A stretch of DNA of 6,527 nucleotides from Spirosoma sp. Its GTDB lineage: Bacteria > Bacteroidota > Bacteroidia > Cytophagales > Spirosomataceae. Below the pieces are notes generated by a model that saw nothing but the letters and a program-made list of their open reading frames with translations, was not told the origin of the DNA and did not search any database. Location of the stretch: NCBI GenBank assembly GCA_025351545.1, contig JANXVQ010000542.1:1-6527 (forward strand), in the 5' to 3' direction. This document shows positions 1 through 6,067 of the stretch, one piece after another. Every line of letters begins with the position of its first letter. Positions within the stretch are counted from its first letter, which is position 1. The position numbers and the translations under genes were made by a program.

Positions 1-416
1 ATAAATTACCAGTTAAATCGAAAAAAGCGCCAGTACGCGAGCGATTTTTTAATTACTTAATTTTTCGTCACAACGGACGATTGGCCCTTCGTGAAAGGAC
101 TGCTCGTGATATTTGGCAAAGCCTGTATGATTTTTACCTGCTGGAAACTGATGAGCCGAAAATGGCGTTGCATGACATACCATTGTCCGAACCAGTCACT
201 AAAATCCTCGAACAAGGCGTTCTAATGGCCCCGCCTACTGAAGCGGTACAGTTATTGTCACACCAGCGGATACGAGCTCAGTTTTATCTGATTGACTTAC
301 CTGCTGATGCTATTAATAACTTGCCAGGTGATTTGCAATGGTATCTGCCTGAAGAAATTAATAGCCTGCCTAAGCCAGTTTTGATTACAAACTATTTGGA
401 TAAGCAGTTTGGATAA
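1..416 (+). CDS. mutY: A/G-specific adenine glycosylase MutY, C-terminal part (5' truncated by window)
   Basis: MutY removes adenine mispaired with 8-oxoguanine in base-excision repair. Only the last 137 codons are visible; the frame is open from base 3 with no start needed, so the gene begins upstream. The visible part begins KLPVKSKKAPVRERFFNYLI, then RHNGRLALRERTARDIWQSLYDFYLLE, the NUDIX-like C-terminal domain that recognises 8-oxoG, and ends NYLDKQFG before TAA at 414-416. The catalytic HhH domain and the Fe-S cluster cysteines would lie outside the window, so activity cannot be judged. Identification rests on the linker/C-domain pattern and on the mutY-ssb-gldE order usual in Bacteroidota. 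A TTG at 81 could be mistaken for a start, but the preceding codons clearly belong to the same domain. Confidence 0.88.
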   Translation, partial: KLPVKSKKAPVRERFFNYLIFRHNGRLALRERTARDIWQSLYDFYLLETDEPKMALHDIPLSEPVTKILEQGVLMAPPTEAVQLLSHQRIRAQFYLIDLPADAINNLPGDLQWYLPEEINSLPKPVLITNYLDKQFG

Positions 417-439
417 GTCGGTATAATTCAGTATCTTTA
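408..439 (+). promoter_or_regulatory. Candidate ssb promoter (Bacteroidota-type)
   Basis: TTTG at 408-411 and TATCTTTA at 432-439 are separated by 20 bases, close to the Bacteroidota primary-sigma consensus TTTG / TAnnTTTG (the last base of the -7 box differs). The -33 element lies inside the last codons of mutY. A start of transcription about seven bases after the box would give a leader of roughly 40-45 bases for ssb. This is a pattern match only; motifs this short and AT-rich occur by chance. Confidence 0.4.
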
Positions 440-477
440 GTCTTCCTAAATACTAGCCATTTACACAAATAATCAAC

Positions 478-489
478 AAAAAAAAGAGT
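478..489 (+). promoter_or_regulatory. A-rich translation initiation region of ssb
   Basis: Eight A residues (478-485) followed by GAGT directly precede the ATG at 490. There is no full Shine-Dalgarno sequence; the A-rich leader is the kind of initiation signal Bacteroidota use in place of it. It supports ATG 490 as the start, which also gives the expected SSB N-terminus. Confidence 0.45.
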
Positions 490-1017
490 ATGGCAAGTCT
501 TAATAAGATGACAATAATTGGTAACTTGGGTGCCGATCCCGAGGTGCGCTATCTGGATGGTGGTGCTGTTGTCGCTACGTTTAATGTGGCAACTACCGAA
601 AAATACACGAACCGGAATGGTGAAAAAGTGGAGCAAACTGAGTGGTTCCGGGTTGAATTGTGGAATGAGCAGGCTAAAGTCGCCGAAAAATATTTGAAGA
701 AAGGTAATTCAGTTTACGTTGAAGGTCGTCTGCGAACGGAGTTGTGGACAGACAAAGAAGGTAAAGAAAGAACCTCATTACGTGTGCGGGCCAATACAAT
801 GCAATTGTTAGGCAGTCCAAGTGAATCGCAACCTGCTGACGTTGAAACCCCTCGCCAGCAAGCTGCAACGGCACAACCGGCGCGTCAGCAAGCGACACCG
901 CAGGCTGCACCAGCCCAGCGTCAGCAAGCTGAACCAACCGCTACCGCAGACCGTCGTCGGGAACCCGAACCGGTACCATTCGAGAGCAACAGTGGCGACG
1001 ACGATTTACCGTTTTAA
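490..1017 (+). CDS. ssb: Single-stranded DNA-binding protein SSB
   Basis: SSB coats single-stranded DNA during replication, recombination and repair and recruits partners through its acidic C-terminal tip. The 175-residue protein has an OB-fold at about residues 4-108, with the family motifs GNLGADPEVR (11-20), TEWFRVELWN (50-59) and VYVEGRLRTELW (75-86). A disordered linker rich in Q, A and P follows (about 112-165), with three RQQA units, and the protein ends in the canonical tip DDDLPF (170-175). The length matches bacterial SSBs. ATG 490 is preceded by an A-rich leader and gives an N-terminus (MASLNKMTIIGNLG) typical of the family. It lies 73 bases after mutY and 41 bases before gldE with no terminator in either gap. 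All key elements are present, so the protein should be functional. Confidence 0.97.
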   Translation: MASLNKMTIIGNLGADPEVRYLDGGAVVATFNVATTEKYTNRNGEKVEQTEWFRVELWNEQAKVAEKYLKKGNSVYVEGRLRTELWTDKEGKERTSLRVRANTMQLLGSPSESQPADVETPRQQAATAQPARQQATPQAAPAQRQQAEPTATADRRREPEPVPFESNSGDDDLPF

Positions 1018-1058
1018 TCTAAGTTGCTTGCTCTACTATTGAACAAGATTTGATATAC

Positions 1059-2417
1059 ATGGACCCTGGTGATTCTCTTCCTCGACAGGTGTTCCTGGCC
1101 ACAGACGGCTGGGGCACCTATTTTGATTTATACGGGCCTTACACAGCCCTGATTATTCTGCTGCTTACATTAGCCGGTTTGGTATCAGCTTCTGAAGCCG
1201 CATTCTTCTCTCTTTCGCCCGATGATCGTGCCCACTGCCGAGATAGTAATTTAATCGACGATCGACGTATTGCAACACTTCTCGAACGGCCCAAACGCCT
1301 GTTGGCCTCGCTGGTAATATTTAATAACTTACTGAATATTGCCATCGTCGTTATTGTAACTTACCTCACCTGGGAGTTCTCACAAACATCACAGGGATTA
1401 GGCTGGGTATTGCCCGTTGTAACACTAACAACGACGATCGCTATTGTACTTTTTGGTGAAATAGTCCCGAAAGTATACGCCAGTCAAAATAACCTGACTG
1501 TGGCCCGAAAAACTGCATCACTTGCCCAAATTGGCTTGTCCGTATTTCGCCCTCTAGCGATGGTACTGGTTAATTTAAGTAATCAGGTAGACCGTCGGAT
1601 TGAACGAAAAGGATATAAACTGTCTGTTGAGGAGTTGAGTCAGGCGGTTGAATTAACGGGCACAAATGCGACTGTTGAAGAGAAAGAAATTCTTAAAGGT
1701 ATTGTGAACTTCAGCAACCTGACGGCTCGCCAGGTGATGCGTGCCAGGCTAGACATTTCGGCGGTAGAAGACGACCTGACGTTTAGTGAATTGATGGCGC
1801 AAATCAATGCATCGGGTTACTCCAGAGTACCTGTTTATCAAGTCTCGCTGGATCAAATTGAAGGCGTTTTATACATTAAGGACTTACTGCCCCATATTCA
1901 TCAGGATGATTCATTCCGTTGGCAGTCGTTGTTGCGCCCAGCATTTTTTATCCCCGAAAATAAGAAAGTAGATGACCTGCTACAGGACTTCCAAAAACGG
2001 CGCGTTCATATGGCTGTCGTGGTCGACGAGTACGGTGGAACACGTGGTTTAGTGACATTGGAGGATATTATTGAAGAAATTTTTGGAGATATCAATGACG
2101 AGTTTGACGACGAAACTCCCGTTGGCTATCGGCGCGAAGATGACCGTACTGTAATATTTGAGGGCAAAATTCCATTAACGGATGTATGCCGAATCTTGAA
2201 TGTGGATGCCACTACTTTCGAAGCTGTGCAGGGTGATAGTGAATCGCTCGGAGGCTTGTTGTTAGAACTGTTTAGCCGACTCCCAAAACCGGATGAAGAA
2301 GCGACTTACGGCGATTTTACATTTCACGTTTTAGCGGCCGATGATAAGCGGATTAATGAGGTACGTGTCACGAAAAATGATCACCCGGAAAGAATGTCAC
2401 CTGAGATATATGATTGA
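1059..2417 (+). CDS. gldE: GldE-like DUF21/CBS/CorC membrane protein
   Basis: This is a 452-residue inner-membrane protein of the CNNM/CorC (hemolysin C-like) superfamily; the position after ssb points to GldE, linked in Flavobacterium to gliding motility and assembly of the gliding/type IX secretion machinery. A DUF21 domain (about 22-180) has four likely membrane segments (28-50, 82-104, 116-137, 153-176) and the motifs SASEAAFFSL (43-52), FNN (88-90) and FGEIVPK (132-138). Two CBS domains follow (about 222-280 and 287-345), with RVPVY (256-260) and VDEYGGTRGLVTLEDIIEEI (322-341), then a CorC/HlyC domain (about 355-440). ATG 1059 is preferred over an in-frame TTG at 1050, which would add only three residues. 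Probably co-transcribed with ssb. Relatives include Mg2+/Co2+ efflux proteins, so ion transport remains possible. The partner gene gldD is not next to it. Confidence 0.85.
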   Translation: MDPGDSLPRQVFLATDGWGTYFDLYGPYTALIILLLTLAGLVSASEAAFFSLSPDDRAHCRDSNLIDDRRIATLLERPKRLLASLVIFNNLLNIAIVVIVTYLTWEFSQTSQGLGWVLPVVTLTTTIAIVLFGEIVPKVYASQNNLTVARKTASLAQIGLSVFRPLAMVLVNLSNQVDRRIERKGYKLSVEELSQAVELTGTNATVEEKEILKGIVNFSNLTARQVMRARLDISAVEDDLTFSELMAQINASGYSRVPVYQVSLDQIEGVLYIKDLLPHIHQDDSFRWQSLLRPAFFIPENKKVDDLLQDFQKRRVHMAVVVDEYGGTRGLVTLEDIIEEIFGDINDEFDDETPVGYRREDDRTVIFEGKIPLTDVCRILNVDATTFEAVQGDSESLGGLLLELFSRLPKPDEEATYGDFTFHVLAADDKRINEVRVTKNDHPERMSPEIYD

Positions 2418-2448
2418 TTCTTATTAAGTTATAATTTGTCGAGCGGTA

Positions 2449-2456
2449 TATATTTG
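2449..2456 (+). promoter_or_regulatory. Candidate -7 box upstream of the dioxygenase gene
   Basis: TATATTTG is an exact match to the Bacteroidota -7 consensus TAnnTTTG, 56 bases before the ATG at 2513. No good TTTG lies 17-23 bases upstream; the nearest (2435-2438) is only 10 bases away, so the -33 side is weak. It suggests the dioxygenase can be transcribed independently of gldE, whose stop is 95 bases upstream, with no recognisable terminator between the two. Confidence 0.38.
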
Positions 2457-2512
2457 CATTGGTAACTAAGTGATTATTATTAGTTTTAGGCCAAAATCGT
2501 CTACATCGATAT

Positions 2513-3547
2513 ATGACTAACTTATTTACCAGACTAAAGTCTGTGACTAAACAGATGCTCATGCCTGAAGAACATGAAAAGCCTGTTACAGAATTTGCAT
2601 ACAACACGTTACCCTGGATCGATAAAAAAGACGCTGATATTACAGCCTTCGTTCAGAAGTATACAACTGGCAAAAATCTGCCCTACGATTTAGCCGAAAA
2701 AATGAAATTCTGGCGTGAAAATGGATACGTTATATTAGACCAGGCTATCTCAACGGATTGGCTTGATCAGCTCTGGAGTGAAATTGAAGAATTGATCAGG
2801 CACCATGAGAAATACCACACAAATGTGCGCATTGACCTGCCAGAATATCAGGAAAATCCAGTTCAATCGGTGAAGGATGTCCCCGAATCAGTTTTGAATG
2901 GTCCATATCTCAAGTTCAATGATTTTCATAGTAACTCAGTCATTGGTAAGGAAATAATGCTTCACAAGAATATCGTTACCTTTTTAGAAGCGGTATTTGG
3001 CGATAAGGTAATTGGTATGCAGAGCTTATTGTTTAAATATGGCAGTCAGCAGGCAACACATCAGGATTTTGCTTATGTAGTGTCAGAAATTCCAAGTCAT
3101 CTAGCTGCCTCCTGGATAGCACTTGAAGATATACACATCGATTCTGGCCCTTTATTTTACTACCCAGGTTCTCATACGGTTAATAAATTTAACTTCGGAA
3201 ATGGTATATTTTTCAATACTAAATCGACGTTAAATCCGAGCGATTTTGCCGTATATCTTGATGAAACTTGTCAGAAAGCGGGTTTGCAGAAAAAAACGTT
3301 ACTTATTAAAAAAGGAGATGTTTTGATTTGGCATGCAGCCCTGGCACATGGTGGCGAAGAAATTCGCAATCCAGCTCTAACACGAAAGTCGTTTGTGTGC
3401 CATTATTCGTCAGACAGCGCGTATAGGCATCATCGTCAGAGTCCAAATACCGAACCTGTGCGCCGTACCATAAATGGAGCCGACGTATTTGTTAACCCAA
3501 TAATGCCCGATCAGGAAGATATATTTGCCGACGGAAAGACGGCGTAA
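2513..3547 (+). CDS. Phytanoyl-CoA dioxygenase (PhyH) family protein
   Basis: A non-haem iron, 2-oxoglutarate-dependent oxygenase that would hydroxylate (or otherwise oxidise) an unknown small molecule, probably in the cytoplasm, since no signal peptide or membrane segment is seen. The 344 residues include an N-terminal extension (1-60) and a double-stranded beta-helix core. The iron facial triad is visible as H183-Q-D185 in ATHQDFAY and the distal H279 in WHAALAHGG; R291 in TRKSFVCHYSS fits the 2-oxoglutarate-binding arginine. The stretch 273-300 resembles the equivalent part of human PHYH, with the His-to-Arg spacing one residue longer. All catalytic ligands are intact, so it should be active. 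ATG 2513 is the only well-placed start. It stands alone between gldE and a strong terminator, so neighbours give no hint of substrate. The PhyH family is very broad; the name does not imply phytanoyl-CoA as substrate. Confidence 0.88.
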   Translation: MTNLFTRLKSVTKQMLMPEEHEKPVTEFAYNTLPWIDKKDADITAFVQKYTTGKNLPYDLAEKMKFWRENGYVILDQAISTDWLDQLWSEIEELIRHHEKYHTNVRIDLPEYQENPVQSVKDVPESVLNGPYLKFNDFHSNSVIGKEIMLHKNIVTFLEAVFGDKVIGMQSLLFKYGSQQATHQDFAYVVSEIPSHLAASWIALEDIHIDSGPLFYYPGSHTVNKFNFGNGIFFNTKSTLNPSDFAVYLDETCQKAGLQKKTLLIKKGDVLIWHAALAHGGEEIRNPALTRKSFVCHYSSDSAYRHHRQSPNTEPVRRTINGADVFVNPIMPDQEDIFADGKTA

Positions 3548-3556
3548 AAACCTTGG

Positions 3557-3592
3557 AGCTAGATGTACAGGAGGTTACATCTAGCTTTTTTT
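3557..3592 (+). terminator. Intrinsic terminator after the dioxygenase gene
   Basis: A perfect 11-bp stem (AGCTAGATGTA at 3557-3567 pairing with TACATCTAGCT at 3576-3586) with an 8-base loop (CAGGAGGT) runs straight into seven T residues (3586-3592). It begins 9 bases after the dioxygenase stop. It sits between convergent genes: the minus-strand stop codon (complement of 3591-3593) overlaps the T tract. On the minus strand the hairpin is followed by CCAAGG and then five Ts, so it may also work, less well, for the converging gene. Confidence 0.88.
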
Positions 3593-4700
3593 ATATCCAT
3601 AGTCCCTGTCCCTGATTATAATCGTTGGCAATACGTTTAATTTCCTTATCAGAATAAGTTAGGAACCCGTTTTTACGTAATTGTCGCAGCCGTCTTCTTT
3701 CAAGCAACGAGAGATTTCCATCCACCAGAACACCAAAAACAATGAGCCTTTCGAGGCTAAGGCGTACGGCAATGGGTACTTGAGACATTTGTTTCAGAAA
3801 ATCGCCTGTCAACAAGACATCGGATCGCAGTTTAAAGCGATCTACAAGAGTTTCGGTAAGCAGGAAATGGGCATAATTATATTGGCGTTGCAGAATAGCG
3901 ACGTATTGCAGGGCTTCCAGAATTAAAGGACGAAACTGGTCGTTTTTTCCCCATTCCTCATGTAGTTCATGCACAAATTCGCGAATGGTCGTAGGTGCCA
4001 TCACCCGAATTTGGGCTTCTTGTATTATGTGCCAGGAAGCCCAGGCATTCCAAAAAGCATAAATGGGCATTCCAGCCAGATCAGTTATCTGACGAAATGC
4101 GTAGCGTCCTAAAAATCGCTTCAACAGAAACGTTGATGTTAGGTTGCTTAGGACTGCTTTTACCATATTCAGCAAAAAGAAATTAATCAATCCCCAGCGG
4201 GGCAGATTTAAATAGGGGTCGATACCAAAACGCAAAAACCCCTTATTGGTTTTCTCTAAGGCCGCGTTAGCTAACAACTGCAAGTGTCGGTCATACTGCG
4301 CATCGTGAGCAGTAGGAAAATGACAAACATCCATAATTCCCTTCACGCTCTGGAGGTTCAACGCCATCAACAAATTTACTTCTATATACACTACCAGTAC
4401 TCCATAAAGGGCAGTGCTGAGAGGCAACTCATAGGCATCGCCGAAAAGCCCGATAGTCGTATTTGTAAATAAATCCGGCCACATATATTGAGGACCATAC
4501 AGGAAGATAACACCCGCTATACCGAGTAGAGCCGCTATTGTCAGCGTAATGATTTTTGTTCGGCGAATCACACGATGCTCAACAGAATTTAGTACATAAG
4601 GCTCATCGGCGGGGTGGATCGTATCAAGTGACTGCCGTAGGTAGCGCAGCGATAGGTGGTCGAACGAACCGGAGCTATCATTAGGTGGTCGAGTGGACAT
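3591..4700 (-). CDS. Uncharacterised multi-pass membrane protein
   Basis: A 369-residue protein I do not recognise with confidence; it may be a conserved family shared by Bacteroidota and Leptospira (LBF_2804-like), but that is an unverified recollection. Visible features: a hydrophilic N-terminus (1-47) ending in RRTK, strong hydrophobic segments at about 50-69, 93-115 and 170-193, and a weaker one near 210-225. The segment after 235 is soluble and charged, with predicted-helical stretches. Near the end, LVDGNLSLLERRRLRQL (325-341) is followed by a basic, helical tail to residue 369 (end GLWI). There is no signal peptide, catalytic motif or cysteine cluster. ATG (complement of 4698-4700) is the natural start. 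It is transcribed alone, divergent from the DUF3500 gene and convergent with the dioxygenase. The long uninterrupted frame with membrane periodicity supports a real gene; function unknown. Confidence 0.82.
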   Translation of the reverse strand: MSTRPPNDSSGSFDHLSLRYLRQSLDTIHPADEPYVLNSVEHRVIRRTKIITLTIAALLGIAGVIFLYGPQYMWPDLFTNTTIGLFGDAYELPLSTALYGVLVVYIEVNLLMALNLQSVKGIMDVCHFPTAHDAQYDRHLQLLANAALEKTNKGFLRFGIDPYLNLPRWGLINFFLLNMVKAVLSNLTSTFLLKRFLGRYAFRQITDLAGMPIYAFWNAWASWHIIQEAQIRVMAPTTIREFVHELHEEWGKNDQFRPLILEALQYVAILQRQYNYAHFLLTETLVDRFKLRSDVLLTGDFLKQMSQVPIAVRLSLERLIVFGVLVDGNLSLLERRRLRQLRKNGFLTYSDKEIKRIANDYNQGQGLWI

Positions 4701-4853
4701 TATATCAACGTTGACAGTGAGTTAATCTGTAAACTGACAAACGACTACGGTTGTTGGCAAAACGGTTGCATATCGTGCAAATCATTTGATTGAACGGTAA
4801 CTATAAATAAATAAGTAAATGCCAGGCCTGTATAACTTTATCATTTACTTACT
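4701..4853. promoter_or_regulatory. Divergent intergenic region with inverted repeats
   Basis: These 153 bases must hold promoters for both the minus-strand membrane protein gene and the + strand DUF3500 gene. Visible elements are a 10-bp palindrome TCAACGTTGA (4705-4714) just upstream of the minus-strand ATG, a dyad TTGCA-N5-TGCAA (4766-4780), and a 10-bp inverted repeat at 4812-4821/4842-4851. TAACTTTA at 4833-4840 resembles a -7 box for the + strand gene, but there is no TTTG at the proper distance. No convincing promoter can be assigned for the minus strand; the best candidate (TTTG then CAGTTTAC) is poor. Confidence 0.4.
4812..4851 (+). repeat. Perfect 10-bp inverted repeat in the DUF3500 leader
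   Basis: TAAGTAAATG (4812-4821) and CATTTACTTA (4842-4851) are exact reverse complements separated by 20 bases. The spacer holds an 8-bp palindrome CAGGCCTG (4823-4830). The right arm ends two bases before the ATG at 4854. There is no T tract after it, so it is not a terminator; it could be an operator or a leader RNA hairpin affecting translation start. Confidence 0.6.
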
Positions 4854-5981
4854 ATGTATCTGTCTATGAAACGTTTTGTTTTCTGCTGCCTGCTGGCTGG
4901 TCATGCTATGGCTCAGCAAGTGGCTTCTCCACCAAAATCAACCCCTGCTCAGCAACGCGTTAAAGACGAAATGCTTGATGCGGCAACGACATTTCTAGCA
5001 ACGCTTTCGGCAGATCAGCGAAAACAGGCTGTTTATCCGCTAGACGATGTCGAACGATTCAACTGGCACTATGTTCCTCGTGAGCGTAAGGGTTTACCCC
5101 TGAAACAGATGACTGCCGATCAGCGACAGGCGGCAATGGCAATGCTCAAAACGGGCTTAAGTCAGCAAGGTTATGAGAAAGCAACCTCCATCATGGATAT
5201 GGAGAATGTGTTGCGTGTAATTGATAATCGCCCGCCTAATGATACCTATCGTGATCCGGAAAATTATTCCTTCACCATCTTTGGCGACCCGGCCGACAAA
5301 AATCCGTGGAGCTGGCGAATTGAAGGCCATCATTTGTCGCTGCAGTTTTTATCGCTGACAGGTCAGGTAATTGCCCAAACACCTACCTTCTTTGGTAGTA
5401 ATCCGGGTGTTCTGCAATACGACACACATATGGCCGACAAACGGATGTCTGATCCACGCGTGGCCGATCTTCCCCAAAAAGGCAGGCAGATATTAAAACA
5501 GGAAACAGAAAAAGCATTCGCTTTATTAAAGTCGTTCGATTCTGACCAGCGAAAAAAGGTTATGGTAGCGGGAGTAGCCTATCCTGAAATTGTTACAAGC
5601 AATAAGCGTGTGGCATCCATAGAAAAAATGGACGGGTTAATGCTGTCCGAGATGAAGGCCGAACAGCGTAAGTTATTTTTAGATTTGTTGCAAGTCTATT
5701 TGACCAACTACCGTATTACACTGGCTAAGCAACAGATGGCGAAACTGGAAAAGTCTGGTTTAGACAGCTTACGATTCGCCTGGGCTGGTGACACAACCCC
5801 CGAACTGGGGGATGGTAAAGGCTGGTATTATCGCATTCATGGTCCTACAATTCTGATTGAGTACGATAATACCCAGACCAACGCAAACCATATTCATACG
5901 GTGGTGCGGGATTTGACGAATGATTGGGGCGAAGATTTATTGAAAGAACATTACAAAAACATCAGCCACAACAAGCCTTGA
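4854..5981 (+). CDS. Secreted DUF3500 domain-containing protein
   Basis: A 375-residue exported protein of the DUF3500 family, whose function is unknown. A signal peptide is clear: MKR (5-7), a hydrophobic core, and probable cleavage after AMA (18-20) before QQ; the cysteines at 11-12 do not form a lipobox. DUF3500 hallmarks run through most of the mature chain: ADQRKQAVYPLDDVERFNWH (53-72), KGLPL (79-83), ATSIM (110-114), WSWRIEGHHLSLQF (152-165), TPTFFGSNP (176-184), YRIHGPTILIEYDNTQTNAN (326-345), HIH (346-348) and VRDLTNDWGEDLL (351-363). Two colinear halves (about 51-165 and 228-337) share anchors, indicating an internal duplication. ATG 4854 is reported; the in-frame ATG at 4866 gives a shorter, tidier signal peptide and is equally plausible. 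The next gene is 86 bases downstream without a terminator between, so co-transcription with the peptidase gene is possible. Confidence 0.92.
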   Translation: MYLSMKRFVFCCLLAGHAMAQQVASPPKSTPAQQRVKDEMLDAATTFLATLSADQRKQAVYPLDDVERFNWHYVPRERKGLPLKQMTADQRQAAMAMLKTGLSQQGYEKATSIMDMENVLRVIDNRPPNDTYRDPENYSFTIFGDPADKNPWSWRIEGHHLSLQFLSLTGQVIAQTPTFFGSNPGVLQYDTHMADKRMSDPRVADLPQKGRQILKQETEKAFALLKSFDSDQRKKVMVAGVAYPEIVTSNKRVASIEKMDGLMLSEMKAEQRKLFLDLLQVYLTNYRITLAKQQMAKLEKSGLDSLRFAWAGDTTPELGDGKGWYYRIHGPTILIEYDNTQTNANHIHTVVRDLTNDWGEDLLKEHYKNISHNKP

Positions 5982-6009
5982 GGTGAACATGAGGACCGTT
6001 TAACAATAT

Positions 6010-6028
6010 TTAAGCTGAAATTAAGCTG
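6010..6028 (+). repeat. Tandem 8-bp direct repeat upstream of the peptidase gene
   Basis: TTAAGCTG occurs exactly at 6010-6017 and again at 6021-6028, an 11-base period close to one helical turn, in the 86-base gap before the peptidase ATG. The placement fits a regulator or activator site, but two copies of a short word may be chance. No clean promoter box is seen in this gap; TAATTTG at 6038-6044 lacks one base of the -7 consensus. Confidence 0.35.
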
Positions 6029-6067
6029 GTTTCTTCCTAATTTGTTAAGATTTTTTGTTCTGAATTC

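Noticed and set aside
81..416. A TTG at base 81 as the start of a short separate gene
   Set aside because: The frame is open to the window edge, and the residues before 81 (KLPVKSKKAPVRERFFNYLI and following) belong to the same MutY C-terminal domain.
385..937. Two minus-strand open frames (385-636 and 674-937) opposite mutY/ssb
   Set aside because: Antisense to firmly identified coding sequence, no recognisable domains.
821..1042. A 73-codon + strand reading frame overlapping the 3' end of ssb
   Set aside because: It is the shifted frame of the Q/A/P-rich SSB linker, giving a low-complexity basic peptide with no domain; ssb is certain here.
1050..1058. TTG at 1050 as the gldE start
   Set aside because: An ATG lies three codons later at 1059; the extra residues (MIY) add nothing recognisable.
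1139..1345. Minus-strand open frame inside gldE
   Set aside because: Antisense shadow of the DUF21 coding region with no domain or initiation signal.
2401..2512. Terminator after gldE
   Set aside because: The 95-base gap is AT-rich, but no stable GC-containing stem followed by a T tract was found.
2368..2607. Minus-strand open frame spanning the gldE-dioxygenase gap
   Set aside because: Overlaps the ends of two well-supported genes and the candidate promoter; the peptide has no recognisable features.
3681..4472. Three + strand open frames (3681-3926, 3995-4186, 4284-4472) opposite the membrane protein gene
   Set aside because: Short antisense frames of a long coherent minus-strand gene with clear membrane-segment periodicity.
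5982..6067. Terminator after the DUF3500 gene
   Set aside because: CCTTGAGG at the stop codon is only a short imperfect dyad with no T tract; the T-rich stretch at 6050-6057 has no stem before it.
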